64,000 nucleotides of DNA, from NCBI RefSeq assembly GCF_001424755.1, contig NZ_LMRF01000001.1, forward strand, positions 970,328 through 1,034,327. Reading direction: 5' to 3'. Both the position numbers and the translations under genes were made by a program. Positions 1 through 12,847 of the stretch are shown here, piece by piece. Under the pieces are notes generated by a model, which saw only the letters and a program-made list of their open reading frames with translations, made no database searches and was not told the origin of the DNA. This stretch comes from Marmoricola sp. Leaf446 (GTDB lineage Bacteria > Actinomycetota > Actinomycetes > Propionibacteriales > Nocardioidaceae). Position 1 is the stretch's first letter; each line of letters begins with the position of its first letter.

Positions 1-1804
1 CGGCCTCGGGGACGAGCAGCCCGACCCCACGGTGGTGCTCCGCCACGTGCGCGACCTCGGCCCCGACACCCTGACCGAGCGGGTGCGCGTGCGCAGCACC
101 GCCCAGGCGCCGGTGCAGGTGGTGCTCCACCTCGACGTCGAGGCCGACCTCGCGCCGGTGCACGAGGTCAAGCAGGGCGGCCGCCCCGATGCCGTCACCC
201 CGGCGACCGACGGCGACGGCGCCCTGCGCTGGGCCGCCCGCGGCCGCGACGTGCGGCTGGTCGCCGACGGCGCCACGGTCGAGGTGGCCGAGCGTGGCGC
301 GCGGCTGACCTGGACGCTCGACCTGGCGCCGGGCGAGCACGCCGAGGTGGAGGTGCGGGCGCACGCCGAGGGGCCGGTCCGCTTCGCCTCCGGAGCGGCC
401 GAGGAGGGCGGCGCCTGGACCGACCGGGTGGGCGTCGGCGCCCCCGACCCGCGGCTCGCGCGACTGGTCGGGCGCAGCCTGGGCGACCTCGACGGGCTGC
501 TGCTCCGCGACGCCCCCGACGGGGGCGACCGGTTCCTCGCCGCCGGCAGCCCGTGGTTCCTCACCCTGTTCGGCCGCGACTCGCTGTGGGCGGCGCGGCT
601 GCTGCTGCCGGTCGACGTCGACCTGGCGCTCTCGACGCTGCGGGTGCTCGCCCGACGCCAGGGGGAGCGCGAGGACCCCGCCACCGAGGAGCAGCCCGGC
701 AAGATCCTGCACGAGGTCCGCGATCCCGAGCTCGACCACCTGCTGCCGCCGCTCTACTACGGCACCGTCGACGCCACCCCGCTGTTCGTGTGCCTGCTCG
801 CCGACGCCGCCCGCTGGGGCGCCGACCCCGACCAGGTCCGGGCGCTGCTCCCGGCGGCGCGCCGCTGCCTGGAGTGGCAGCTGGAGCAGGCCCGCGAGAC
901 CGGCTGGCTGCGCTACGTCGACCACTCCGGGACCGGCCTGTCCAACCAGGGCTGGAAGGACAGCCACGACTCGGTGCAGTTCGCCGACGGCCGGCTGGCC
1001 GACGCGCCGATCGCGCTGTGCGAGGTGCAGGCCTACGCCTACGAGGCCGCGGTCGCGGGAGCGGCGCTGCTGGCGGCGTACGACGAGCCCCCGGTGCCCG
1101 GCCTGACCGGCTGGGCCGAGGACCTGCGCACCCGCTTCCGTCGCGACTTCTGGGTCGGCACCCCCGAGGGCGGCCACGTCGCCATCGCCCTGGACCGCGA
1201 CGGCGTCCGGGTCGACTCCGTGACCTCCAACCTCGGCCACCTGCTCGGCACCGGCATCCTGAGCGAGGCGCAGTCGGCCCGGGTGGCGGCGCTGCTCGTC
1301 GGCGAGCTGCGGTCGGGCTTCGGCGTGCACACCCTGACGCCGCGCTCGCCGCGGTTCTCCGAGCTGAGCTACCACGGCGGCTCGGTGTGGCCCCACGACA
1401 CCGCCATCGCGGTGCGCGGCCTGGCCGCCGAGGGCCACCACGCCGAGGCGGCCCTGCTCGCCGCCGACCTGGTCGCCGCCGCCGACGGCTTCGGGCACCG
1501 CCTGCCCGAGCTGTACGCCGGGGACAGCGCCGACGTCGTCGCGGCCCCGGCCGCCTACCCCGCAGCCTGCCGGCCCCAGGCCTGGTCGGCCGCCGGTGCG
1601 GTCGCCGCCCTCGTCGCCGCCACCGGCGTGCGTCCCGACGGGCGCGGGGGCGCCCAGGTGCCCGAGCGGGTGGGCACCGCCCTCGGTCCGTTCCGGCTGA
1701 CCGGGCTGCGCGTCGCCGGCGGCGACCTCGGGGTCGCGGTCGACGCCGACGGCCGGGTGGCGCTCGACCCCGTCCCGACGTCCGTGGCCGACGCCGCCGG
1801 GTGA
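1..1804 (+). CDS. Glycogen debranching enzyme family protein, 5' end missing
   Basis: The frame is open from base 2, so the gene starts before the window; about 601 codons are visible. The first ~130 residues are beta-rich and match the N-terminal domain of the actinobacterial glycogen-debranching (amylo-alpha-1,6-glucosidase) family. The remainder looks like the (alpha/alpha)6 catalytic barrel: PWFLTLFGRDSLW near visible residue 175, GWKDSHDSVQFADG near 310 and SYHGGSVWPHDTA near 450 are typical of the family. The inferred role is cytoplasmic hydrolysis of alpha-glucan side chains or short maltooligosaccharides. A TAGGCT promoter element follows directly, so the next gene is probably a separate transcript. 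The exact substrate cannot be told from sequence. Confidence 0.85.
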   Translation, partial: GLGDEQPDPTVVLRHVRDLGPDTLTERVRVRSTAQAPVQVVLHLDVEADLAPVHEVKQGGRPDAVTPATDGDGALRWAARGRDVRLVADGATVEVAERGARLTWTLDLAPGEHAEVEVRAHAEGPVRFASGAAEEGGAWTDRVGVGAPDPRLARLVGRSLGDLDGLLLRDAPDGGDRFLAAGSPWFLTLFGRDSLWAARLLLPVDVDLALSTLRVLARRQGEREDPATEEQPGKILHEVRDPELDHLLPPLYYGTVDATPLFVCLLADAARWGADPDQVRALLPAARRCLEWQLEQARETGWLRYVDHSGTGLSNQGWKDSHDSVQFADGRLADAPIALCEVQAYAYEAAVAGAALLAAYDEPPVPGLTGWAEDLRTRFRRDFWVGTPEGGHVAIALDRDGVRVDSVTSNLGHLLGTGILSEAQSARVAALLVGELRSGFGVHTLTPRSPRFSELSYHGGSVWPHDTAIAVRGLAAEGHHAEAALLAADLVAAADGFGHRLPELYAGDSADVVAAPAAYPAACRPQAWSAAGAVAALVAATGVRPDGRGGAQVPERVGTALGPFRLTGLRVAGGDLGVAVDADGRVALDPVPTSVADAAG

Positions 1805-1806
1805 CC

Positions 1807-1812
1807 TAGGCT
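1807..1812 (+). promoter_or_regulatory. -10 element TAGGCT for a leaderless transcript
   Basis: TAGGCT fits the actinobacterial TANNNT -10 pattern and ends 7 nt before the ATG at 1820. There is no Shine-Dalgarno sequence in between. Transcription would therefore begin at or next to the start codon. Confidence 0.5.
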
Positions 1813-1819
1813 GGCCGGC

Positions 1820-2491
1820 ATGGAGCCGGTCGACCCGAGCAGGTTGCGCATCTCCGACGCCGACCGCCACAAGGTCGCGGAGTTCCTGCGCCAGGCCGCG
1901 GGGGAGGGGCGCATCGACCTGGACGAGCTCGACGACCGGCTCGAGGCGACGTACGCCGCGAAGACCTACGGCGACCTGGTCCCGCTCACCGTGGACCTGC
2001 CCGGTCACCAGGGCGCCACCCCCACGGTGCCGCCGCGGCCGGCGGGGTCACGCCCGCCCGCCCCGCGCACCGGGGGCGTGCCGGCCGGGCTCTCGCTGCC
2101 CGTCCACCACGGGTCGTCGGCCGTGCTGGGCGAGGTCAAGCGGCGCGGCGCGTGGGCGATCGGCGAGAGCCACACCGCCCTGGCCGTGATGGGCAACGTG
2201 CTGCTCGACCTGCGTCAGGCCCGCTTCGACGCCCCCGAGGTCGTCATCACGGCCAACGCGGTCATGGGCGAGGTGCTGGTGGTCGTCGACGCCCGCACCG
2301 TCGTGGTGGTCGAGGGCACCGGCGTGATGGGCACCTTCGAGGAGTCCCGGTCCTCGGTGGCCCCCGACACCGACGCCGACTCGCCCGTGGTGCGGGTGCG
2401 CGGGATCGCCCTGATGGGCAGCGTGCGGGTCCGGCGCAAGGGCCCACCGGGAGAGCTGCGCAAGCGGCTGCTCGGCCACGGCGGTCACTGA
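1820..2491 (+). CDS. DUF1707 domain protein with LiaF-like C-terminal region
   Basis: The 223-residue protein opens with a DUF1707 (SHOCT-like) segment at about residues 5-60: [20 protein letters not shown], then [25 protein letters not shown] proline-rich linker follows at about 65-95. The C-terminal half (about 105-205) has repeated beta strands with VMG turns ([34 protein letters not shown]), resembling the beta-helical fold at the end of LiaF/DUF2154-type proteins. No transmembrane helix is evident. Such proteins are common in actinobacteria and are thought to relate to cell-envelope sensing, but the function is unknown. The ATG is supported by the TAGGCT element 7 nt upstream. Confidence 0.8.
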   Translation: MEPVDPSRLRISDADRHKVAEFLRQAAGEGRIDLDELDDRLEATYAAKTYGDLVPLTVDLPGHQGATPTVPPRPAGSRPPAPRTGGVPAGLSLPVHHGSSAVLGEVKRRGAWAIGESHTALAVMGNVLLDLRQARFDAPEVVITANAVMGEVLVVVDARTVVVVEGTGVMGTFEESRSSVAPDTDADSPVVRVRGIALMGSVRVRRKGPPGELRKRLLGHGGH

Positions 2492-2521
2492 GCACCCCGG
2501 GCACGCCGTCGGCGGGCGCGA

Positions 2522-2527
2522 TAGTTT
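2522..2527 (+). promoter_or_regulatory. -10 element TAGTTT before icd
   Basis: TAGTTT lies 6 nt before the GTG at 2534, the spacing expected for a leaderless mRNA. The surrounding 30 bp contain no purine-rich ribosome-binding site. Confidence 0.5.
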
Positions 2528-2533
2528 GGCCCG

Positions 2534-4753
<2,220 letters not shown>

Positions 4754-4765
4754 GGCCGCCTCGAC

Positions 4766-4830
4766 GGGTAGTCCGAGACGAGGAGCACCGGATGCCGGCC
4801 TCCGGCGGTGCTTTTCGTCTCGGACTACCC
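4766..4830. terminator. Long palindrome, copy 1 of a dispersed element, probable icd terminator
   Basis: Arms of 25 nt (4766-4790 and 4806-4830) start GGGTAGTCCGAGACGA and end TCGTCTCGGACTACCC. Two mismatches would be G-U pairs in RNA. The 15-nt loop is GC-rich. The right arm is identical over 25 nt to the right arm of the palindrome at 33774-33838, and the left arms differ at one base, while the loops are unrelated. Its position just after icd fits transcription termination. Confidence 0.7.
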
Positions 4831-4890
4831 GGCGTGGGGCGCGGGCGGACGGTGACGCACGCCACCCACGGGTTTCGGCGGATCGGGAAC

Positions 4891-4906
4891 ACGAGGAGAA
4901 CCTCGT
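4891..4906. promoter_or_regulatory. Inverted repeat ACGAGG-AGAA-CCTCGT before the MFS gene
   Basis: A perfect 6-bp inverted repeat with a 4-nt centre lies 13 bp before the GTG of the MFS gene. It could be an operator for a regulator encoded elsewhere or a small hairpin near the start codon. No regulator gene is adjacent. Confidence 0.3.
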
Positions 4907-4919
4907 CGTTGTCGCAGGG

Positions 4920-6164
4920 GTGACCACGACGATCGAGGACCCCCGCCTGGCGGCCACCGACGCGACTGACGGTGGTGTCGCCGCGCGACGGCGCACGGCC
5001 GGGCTCGCGCTGCTGGCGCTGGCCACGGGCGCGTTCGCGATCGGCACCACCGAGTTCGTCTCGATGGGGCTGCTGCCGCAGCTGGCCAGCGGCGTCGGCG
5101 TCGACATCCCGACCGCCGGCCACGTCATCTCGGCGTACGCCGTGGGCGTGGTGGTCGGCGCGCCCGTGCTCGCCGTGCTCGGTGCCCGGCTGCCCCGACG
5201 CGGGCTGCTGCTGGCGCTGATGGGCGTGATCCTGCTGGGCAACGCGCTGACCGCGATCGCCCCGAGCTACGGCGCCCTGATGGGGGCGCGGTTCGTCTCC
5301 GGCCTCCCGCACGGCGCGTTCTTCGGTGTGGCCGCGCTGGTGGCGGCCGACCTCGTCGCCCCGCACCGACGCGCGCAGGCCGTCAGCCTGGTGATGACCG
5401 GCCTGACCGTCGCCACCCTGCTCGGCGTGCCCGCCGCGACCTGGCTGGGCCAGGGCCTGGGCTGGCGCGCGGCGTACGGCCTCGTGGTCGCGCTCGCCGC
5501 GCTCACGCTCGTCCTGCTCGCGCTGCTGGTGCCGCGCGTGCCCGCCGACCGCGGGGCCAGCGGCCGCACCGAGCTGCGCGCGCTCAAGGAGCCGCAGGTC
5601 CTGCTCACCGCGCTGGCCGGTGCCATCGGCTTCGGCGGCATGTTCGCGATCTACACCTACATCGCGCCCACCGTCACCGAGGTGGCCGGCCAGCGCGAGG
5701 GCATGGTGCCGGTCTACCTGCTGGCGTTCGGCGTCGGCTCGGTGCTGGGCACGCTGGTCGGCGGCCGGCTGGCCGACTGGTCGATCCTGCGCTCCACGGT
5801 GCTGGGTGCGGCCGCGATGGGCGTGCTGCTGGCGGCGTACGCCGTGACCTCGCAGTGGCTCGTCCCCGGCATGCTGACCGTCTTCCTGATCTCCGCCTCG
5901 GGCGGCGTGTTCACGATCGGGCTGCAGATGCGGCTGATCCAGGTGGCCGGCAAGGCCCGCACCTTCGGCGCGGCGCTCAACCACTCCGCGCTCAACGCCG
6001 CCAACGCGCTCGGCGCCTGGCTCGGCGGCGTCACCGTCGCCGGCGGCCTGGGCTACCCCTCCACCGCATGGGTGGGCGTGGGCCTGTCGCTGCTCGGCCT
6101 GCTGGTGCTGGCCGTCTCGGTCACCCTGCAGCGTCGTACGACGCTCGCGGCGGCCACCGCTTGA
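4920..6164 (+). CDS. MFS transporter, drug/sugar efflux (AraJ/Cmx-like)
   Basis: The 414-residue integral membrane protein has about twelve hydrophobic helices and the features of the DHA1/AraJ-Cmx branch: [18 protein letters not shown] in the first helix region, [26 protein letters not shown] covering helix 2 and the following loop, and [21 protein letters not shown] near residue 125. Members export arabinose-type sugars or chloramphenicol-like drugs by proton antiport; the substrate here is unknown. The start is GTG. It is preceded by a long palindrome and a short inverted repeat, so it is likely transcribed on its own. It converges with the acetyltransferase gene downstream with only 4 bp between them. 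Confidence 0.88.
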   Translation: MTTTIEDPRLAATDATDGGVAARRRTAGLALLALATGAFAIGTTEFVSMGLLPQLASGVGVDIPTAGHVISAYAVGVVVGAPVLAVLGARLPRRGLLLALMGVILLGNALTAIAPSYGALMGARFVSGLPHGAFFGVAALVAADLVAPHRRAQAVSLVMTGLTVATLLGVPAATWLGQGLGWRAAYGLVVALAALTLVLLALLVPRVPADRGASGRTELRALKEPQVLLTALAGAIGFGGMFAIYTYIAPTVTEVAGQREGMVPVYLLAFGVGSVLGTLVGGRLADWSILRSTVLGAAAMGVLLAAYAVTSQWLVPGMLTVFLISASGGVFTIGLQMRLIQVAGKARTFGAALNHSALNAANALGAWLGGVTVAGGLGYPSTAWVGVGLSLLGLLVLAVSVTLQRRTTLAAATA

Positions 6165-6168
6165 CGCG

Positions 6169-7293
6169 TCAGCGCCACTCCTCGACCAGGACGTCGAAGC
6201 GGGTGGTGTCGCTCCAGGTGCCGTCGGCCAGCAGCGCGTCGCTGCGGGTGGTGCCCGTCTCGCGCAGCCCCGCCGCGGCCAGCACCCGGCACGACGCGGC
6301 GTTGGCCGAGGCGGCGTGCGCGTGGACGCGGCGCAGCCCCAGGCCGCCGTCGTCCCACGGCACGAAGGCGTGGCGCAGCGCCACCCGGACGGCGCGCGTG
6401 GTCAGGCCGCGACCGCGCGCGTCGGGGTGAGCCCAGAAGCCCAGCTCGGCCTGACGGCGGTGGTGCAGGTGGTAGAGCTGCACCAGCCCGAGGTGCGCGT
6501 CGGTCCCGGGGTCGGCCACGGTCCAGGCGACCGCCTCGCCGCGGGCGGCCCACTCCCGGCGCTCCTCGACCAGGTCGGGCCAGCGCTCGGCGGTGTGGGG
6601 CGCCCGCTCGCGCGGGCCCTCGCTGAAGTGCTGCATCACCGGGTCGGCCAGGCACTCCAGCATCCTCGGGAGGTCGGCGTCGGCCGGCGGGCGCAGCACG
6701 ACGCCCTGGTCGCGCAGCACGGGCACGTCGTACCAGGGGTGGCGGGGGGCGAGCTCCTCGCCGCGGGCCAGGGTGCCGTGCCAGGCCGGGACGAGCGCGC
6801 CCCGCTGCTGCATCCAGTGGCGCTCCTGTCCGACCGCGAAGCCCAGCCGCCACGCGACGCGGCGCGAGGGCCAGTTCCACTTCTTGGCCGTCCAGTCGAC
6901 CACCTCGAGCCCGCGCTCCTCGAACCCCCACCGCACCAGCAGCCGGCACGCCCGCTCGGTCACGCCGCGGCCGCGCGCCCACGGGCTGGTGGCGTAGCCG
7001 AGCTCGGCCAGGCCGGCCCCGCGCCGGTTCAGCGCGACGCCGCCCGCGAACCGCTCCGTGCCGTCGTCGTCGGGCGCGGTGACGGCGAATCCCCACTCGG
7101 CGTCGGCCTCCCACCCGCCCGGGACGAGGTGGCGCACGAACGTCTTGGCGTCGTCGAGGGTGTAGGGCACCGGGACGGTCGTCCACGCCTGCGTCCCGGC
7201 GTCGGTGCACTGCTCCAGGACCGCTGGTACGTCGTCCTCGGTGTGCCCGCGCAGCGTCACCACGCCGTCGGTCAGCGTGGGGACGCGGGTCAC
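6169..7293 (-). CDS. Protein with two tandem GNAT N-acetyltransferase domains
   Basis: The 374-residue protein contains two GNAT domains of the RimJ/RimL type in tandem. The first (about 1-165) has GLAELGYATSPWARGRGVTERACRLLVRWGF. The second (about 195-370) has QAELGFWAHPDARGRGLTTRAVRVALRHAF. Both carry the R-G-R-G acetyl-CoA pyrophosphate loop, so both are potentially active. The start is the GTG that overlaps the trpS stop by 4 nt (GTGA), implying translational coupling to trpS. The target (protein N terminus or small molecule) is unknown. Internal duplication or gene fusion explains the doubled length. Confidence 0.85.
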   Translation of the reverse strand: MTRVPTLTDGVVTLRGHTEDDVPAVLEQCTDAGTQAWTTVPVPYTLDDAKTFVRHLVPGGWEADAEWGFAVTAPDDDGTERFAGGVALNRRGAGLAELGYATSPWARGRGVTERACRLLVRWGFEERGLEVVDWTAKKWNWPSRRVAWRLGFAVGQERHWMQQRGALVPAWHGTLARGEELAPRHPWYDVPVLRDQGVVLRPPADADLPRMLECLADPVMQHFSEGPRERAPHTAERWPDLVEERREWAARGEAVAWTVADPGTDAHLGLVQLYHLHHRRQAELGFWAHPDARGRGLTTRAVRVALRHAFVPWDDGGLGLRRVHAHAASANAASCRVLAAAGLRETGTTRSDALLADGTWSDTTRFDVLVEEWR

Positions 7294-8339
7294 GGGTAGG
7301 ACATCCCCATCGCCTCGCGCACCTCGGCCAGCGTGGCGTCCGCGATCTCGTTGGCCCGCTCGTTGCCGCGCCGCAGCACGCCGTCGACGAAGCCGAGGTC
7401 CTCGGCCAGGGCGGCGCGGCGCTCGCGCAGGGGGGCGAAGTGGGTGTTGACCGCGTCGGTGACGCGCTTCTTCAGCCCGCCGCCACCGCCGTCGCCGATC
7501 TCCTCGGCGATGGTGGCCGGGTCGCCGCCCTCGCACATGGCGGCGACGGTCAGCAGGTTGGCGACCTCGGGGCGGTGCTCGGGGTCGTAGGTGATGTGGC
7601 GGTCGCTGTCGGTCTTGGCGCCCTTGAGCTTCTTGGCCGTCTCGTCGGCGCTCATCCGCAGCTCGATGACGTTGCCCTTGGACTTGCTCATCTTGGTGCC
7701 GTCGGTGCCCAGCACGTTGGTGGCCTCCGAGAGCAGGGCGCCCGGCTCGGGGAAGGTGACGCCGTACTTGTCGTTGAACCGGCGGGCCACGACGCGGGTC
7801 TGCTCGATGTGGGGCAGCTGGTCCTTGCCGACCGGCACCACCGTGGCCTTGCAGAACAGGATGTCGGCCGCCTGGTGCACCGGGTAGGTCAGCATCAGCC
7901 CGTTGATCGAGGTGATGCCCGCCGTGGCCGCCTCGTCCTTGACGGTGGGGTTGCGCTGCAGCTCGGCCACGCTGACCAGGCTCAGGAAGGGCAGCAGCAG
8001 CTGGTTGAGCGCCGGCACCGCGGAGTGGGTGAAGATCGTGCATCGCTCGGGGTCCAGGCCCGCAGCGAGGTTGTCGAGCAGCAGGTTGCGGACGTTGCCG
8101 CGGATGTCGCCGGCGATCTCGCGGTCGGTGATCACCTGGTAGTCGGCGATCAGCTGGAGGATCTCGACCCCGGCCTCCTGCAGGCGCAACCGGTTGCGGA
8201 TCGAGCCGAAGTAGTGGCCGATGTGCAGGGCGCCGGTGGGGCGGTCGCCGGTGAGCATCCGCAGCTCGCCGGGTGCGTTCTCGATGCGTGCCTCGAGAGC
8301 GGCGCTGCGCTCGAGGGCGGCGCTGAAGGAGTCGGTCAT
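7290..8339 (-). CDS. trpS: Tryptophanyl-tRNA synthetase
   Basis: The 349-residue class I synthetase attaches tryptophan to its tRNA. It shows the HIGH signature (H39-H42, in TGALHIGHYFGS) and the KMSKS signature (K216-S220, in GTDGTKMSKSKGN). The length is typical of bacterial TrpRS. The gene is followed in the same orientation by the double GNAT protein with a 4-nt overlap, and it diverges from the 2'-5' RNA ligase-like gene. The ATG at 8339 is preceded on its strand by AGGAGG, 5 nt upstream, a clear ribosome-binding site. Confidence 0.97.
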   Translation of the reverse strand: MTDSFSAALERSAALEARIENAPGELRMLTGDRPTGALHIGHYFGSIRNRLRLQEAGVEILQLIADYQVITDREIAGDIRGNVRNLLLDNLAAGLDPERCTIFTHSAVPALNQLLLPFLSLVSVAELQRNPTVKDEAATAGITSINGLMLTYPVHQAADILFCKATVVPVGKDQLPHIEQTRVVARRFNDKYGVTFPEPGALLSEATNVLGTDGTKMSKSKGNVIELRMSADETAKKLKGAKTDSDRHITYDPEHRPEVANLLTVAAMCEGGDPATIAEEIGDGGGGGLKKRVTDAVNTHFAPLRERRAALAEDLGFVDGVLRRGNERANEIADATLAEVREAMGMSYP

Positions 8340-8430
8340 GAGGTGGGTCCTCCTGGGGGAAGGGGCACAACTCTACAAAGGCCCGGCCGGGCCTGCCGGC
8401 GACCCCGTCGGGGTCGCTAGGGTCGTCGTC

Positions 8431-8946
8431 GTGCCCACAGTCGGAGTCAGCCTCGCCGTGCCGGAGCCGTGGGGGCGCGAGCTTCAGGAGTACCGCGTCT
8501 CGCTCGGCGACGCGGCGGCGGTGCACATCCCCACGCACATCACGCTGCTGCCCCCGTTGGAGGTCGACGAGGCCGACGTACGCCTGCTGGAGGAGCACCT
8601 CGCCGGCGTCGCCGCACGCACCCCGGCCTTCTCGGTCCACCTGCGCGGCACCGGCAGCTTCCGCCCCGTCTCGCCGGTCGTGTTCGTCGGCGTCGTCGAG
8701 GGCATCAGCGCGTGCGAGCAGCTCGCCGCCGACGTCGTCTCGGGCCCCCTCGAGGTCGACCGGGGCTTCCCCTACCACCCCCACGTGACGGTGGCCCACC
8801 ACCTCGGTGACGACCTCCTCGACCGCGCCTTCGCCGAGCTCGGCGACTTCGACGTGGCCTTCGCGGCCGAGGAGATGTGGATGTACCGCCACGACCCCGA
8901 CTCCGGCTGGCAGCCCACCCGCGCCTTCGCCCTCACCGGCGCCTGA
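8431..8946 (+). CDS. 2'-5' RNA ligase / cyclic phosphodiesterase (2H) family protein
   Basis: The 171-residue protein carries the two HxT motifs of the 2H phosphoesterase superfamily: H36-I-T38 in PTHITLLPP and H118-V-T120 in HPHVTVAHH, about 80 residues apart as expected. Family members act on 2'-5' phosphodiester bonds or 2',3'-cyclic phosphates in RNA; the physiological substrate is usually unknown. The GTG at 8431 is chosen because it gives the family N terminus (VGVSLAVPEPW) and because TAGGGT (8418-8423) ends 7 nt before it, a leaderless arrangement. It diverges from trpS. Confidence 0.85.
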   Translation: MPTVGVSLAVPEPWGRELQEYRVSLGDAAAVHIPTHITLLPPLEVDEADVRLLEEHLAGVAARTPAFSVHLRGTGSFRPVSPVVFVGVVEGISACEQLAADVVSGPLEVDRGFPYHPHVTVAHHLGDDLLDRAFAELGDFDVAFAAEEMWMYRHDPDSGWQPTRAFALTGA

Positions 8947-9013
8947 TCCCTCACCGTCCACAGGGACAGCCGGACCGGTCGCACGTGGCGCCGGGGGGCG
9001 ACATCCTCCCGGG

Positions 9014-10006
9014 GTGACCGTGCTCCCCGCGCCGCTGCGCGCCCTGCTGGACGAGCAGGGCGGCGTGGTGGCCCGGTCCCAGGTCCTTACGGTCGGTCAC
9101 GAGGTGCACGACCTGCGCCGGTGGGTCCGGCGGCGGCTGCTCGTGCCGGTCCACGAGGGGGTGTACGTCGACCACACCGGTCCGCTGACCTGGCACCAGC
9201 GCTCGGTGGCCGCGGTGCTGTACGCCGCCCCGGCAGCGCTCCACGGCTGCTGCGCGCTCCGGGCGATCCACGGACCCGGGTGGCGGGGCCACGACGACAC
9301 CGACGCGGTGCACGTGGCCGTCGACGTCTCGCGGCGGGTCGTAGACCAGCCGGGTGTCGTGGTGCACCGGGTCGCGGGGTTGGCCGAGAGGGCATCGTGG
9401 CACCGGTGCCCGCCACGGATGCGTGTCGAGGAGGCGGTGCTCGACGTGGCCTCGACGGCCGTCGACGACTACGCCGCCGTCCAGGTGGTCGCCGCCGCGG
9501 TCGGCGCGCGGACGACGACGGCGGTGCGGCTGGGTGCGGCGCTGTCCCGCCGCCGCCGCATCGCCCGACGGGCGTTCCTGCAGGGCGTCGTCGACGACGT
9601 GGCGCAGGGCGCGTGCTCGGTGCTCGAAGTCGCCTACCTCCGCGACGTCGAGCGGGCCCACTCGCTGCCGCGGGGGAGGCGTCAGGTGCCCAGACCGGAC
9701 CGACCCGGCCTTCGCGACGTGCTCTACGCCGAGCAGGACACCGTCGTCGAGCTGGACGGTCGGCTGGACCACACCCGGATGGCCGACCGTGGCGCCGACC
9801 TCGACCGCGACCTGCAGGCGCTGACCGACGGCCTGGTCACGGCCCGGGTCGGCTGGGGCCAGGCCGTACGCCGCTCCTGCCGCACGGCCCGGGCCGTGGG
9901 CAGCCTGTTGCAGGCCCGAGGATGGACGGGCGTCCCCATCACCTGTCCACGCTGCCGAGAACGCGGAAGATCCGAGTCACCAGGTGACTCGGATCTTCCG
10001 CGTTGA
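9014..10006 (+). CDS. AbiEi-like winged-helix protein with DUF559/Vsr-like C-terminal domain
   Basis: The ~330-residue protein starts with a winged-helix-like segment (about 1-65: LRALLDEQGGVVARSQVLTVGHEVHDLRRWVRRRLLVPVHEGVYV) as in the AbiEi antitoxin domain. It ends with a segment resembling endonuclease-like DUF559/Vsr proteins: VVELDGRLDHTRMADRGADLDRDLQ near 258-282, then VTARVGWGQAVRRSC. This architecture recurs in actinobacteria as orphan genes, and no AbiEii toxin gene is adjacent. The start is GTG. The last ~15 codons and the stop lie inside a 45-bp perfect palindrome, so the end of the protein doubles as the terminator. The function is unknown. Confidence 0.7.
   Translation: MTVLPAPLRALLDEQGGVVARSQVLTVGHEVHDLRRWVRRRLLVPVHEGVYVDHTGPLTWHQRSVAAVLYAAPAALHGCCALRAIHGPGWRGHDDTDAVHVAVDVSRRVVDQPGVVVHRVAGLAERASWHRCPPRMRVEEAVLDVASTAVDDYAAVQVVAAAVGARTTTAVRLGAALSRRRRIARRAFLQGVVDDVAQGACSVLEVAYLRDVERAHSLPRGRRQVPRPDRPGLRDVLYAEQDTVVELDGRLDHTRMADRGADLDRDLQALTDGLVTARVGWGQAVRRSCRTARAVGSLLQARGWTGVPITCPRCRERGRSESPGDSDLPR
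9960..10004. terminator. 45-bp palindrome, bidirectional terminator between two convergent genes
   Basis: Arms 9960-9981 and 9983-10004 are perfectly complementary over 22 bp around a single A. The core reads GAGTCACCAGGTGACTC. It overlaps the stop region of the AbiEi-like gene (ends 10006) and lies 14 bp from the end of convergent sdhB, so it can terminate both transcripts. Confidence 0.75.
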
Positions 10007-10017
10007 TGCGTGGTTAC

Positions 10018-10761
10018 TCAGTGACCGTGGCGGATGGCGGTCCGGAGGTCCTTGTTGAGCTGGGAGATGACGTCCAGGGGGATGCCCTTGGGGCAGGCCG
10101 AAGTGCACTCGCCGATGTTGGTGCAGCCGCCGAAGCCCTCGTGGTCGTGCTGGGCGACCATGCTGGCGACGCGGGTGTCGCGCTCGGCCTGGCCCTGGGG
10201 GAGCTCGCCGAGGTGGGTGATCTTGGCGCCGAGGAACAGCGAGGCCGAGCCGTTGGGGCAGGCCGCCACGCAGGCGCCGCAGCCGATGCAGGTGGCGACG
10301 TCGAACGCGCGGTCGGCGTTCTCCTTCGGCACCGGGGTGGCGTGGGCGTCGGGGGCCGCGCCGGTGTTGACCGAGACGAAGCCGCCGCGGGCGATGATGC
10401 GGTCGAAGGCCGACCGGTCGACCATCAGGTCCTTGATGATCGGGAAGGCGGCGGCGCGCCACGGCTCGACGGTGATGGTCTCGCCGTCGCGGAAGGAGCG
10501 CATGTGCAGCTGGCAGGTGGTGGTCACCTCGGGGCCGTGGGCCTCGCCGTTGATCATCAGGTCGCAGCTGCCGCAGATGCCCTCGCGACAGTCGTGGTCG
10601 AAGACGATCGGCTCCTCGTCGTCGTTGATGAGCTGCTCGTTGAGCACGTCGAGCATCTCCAGGAACGACATGTCCTCGGAGATCTCGTCGACGTCGTAGG
10701 TGCGGATGCCGCCCTCGGCCTGCGGGCCGGCCTGGCGCCAGATCTTCAGGGTGAGCTTCAT
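10018..10761 (-). CDS. sdhB: Succinate dehydrogenase iron-sulfur subunit
   Basis: The 247-residue protein carries the plant-type ferredoxin [2Fe-2S] cysteines near residue 60-75 ([26 protein letters not shown]) and a C-terminal ferredoxin segment with [16 protein letters not shown] near 147 and [16 protein letters not shown] near 212 for the [4Fe-4S] and [3Fe-4S] clusters. It transfers electrons from the flavoprotein SdhA to the membrane cytochrome SdhC. It is the last gene of sdhCAB, 52 bp after sdhA. The gene ends near a strong palindrome shared with the convergent AbiEi-like gene. Confidence 0.96.
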   Translation of the reverse strand: MKLTLKIWRQAGPQAEGGIRTYDVDEISEDMSFLEMLDVLNEQLINDDEEPIVFDHDCREGICGSCDLMINGEAHGPEVTTTCQLHMRSFRDGETITVEPWRAAAFPIIKDLMVDRSAFDRIIARGGFVSVNTGAAPDAHATPVPKENADRAFDVATCIGCGACVAACPNGSASLFLGAKITHLGELPQGQAERDTRVASMVAQHDHEGFGGCTNIGECTSACPKGIPLDVISQLNKDLRTAIRHGH

Positions 10762-10813
10762 GGGGTGGGGATCTCCAGGTGGGTGAACGTCAGGGGGAGG
10801 GAGGGGAGGCCGG

Positions 10814-12835
<2,022 letters not shown>

Positions 12836-12847
12836 GGTGACTTCGCC

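Noticed and set aside
9014..10006. Complete AbiE toxin-antitoxin pair
   Set aside because: Only an AbiEi-like winged-helix domain is present; the neighbours are a 2'-5' RNA ligase family gene and sdhB, not an AbiEii nucleotidyltransferase.
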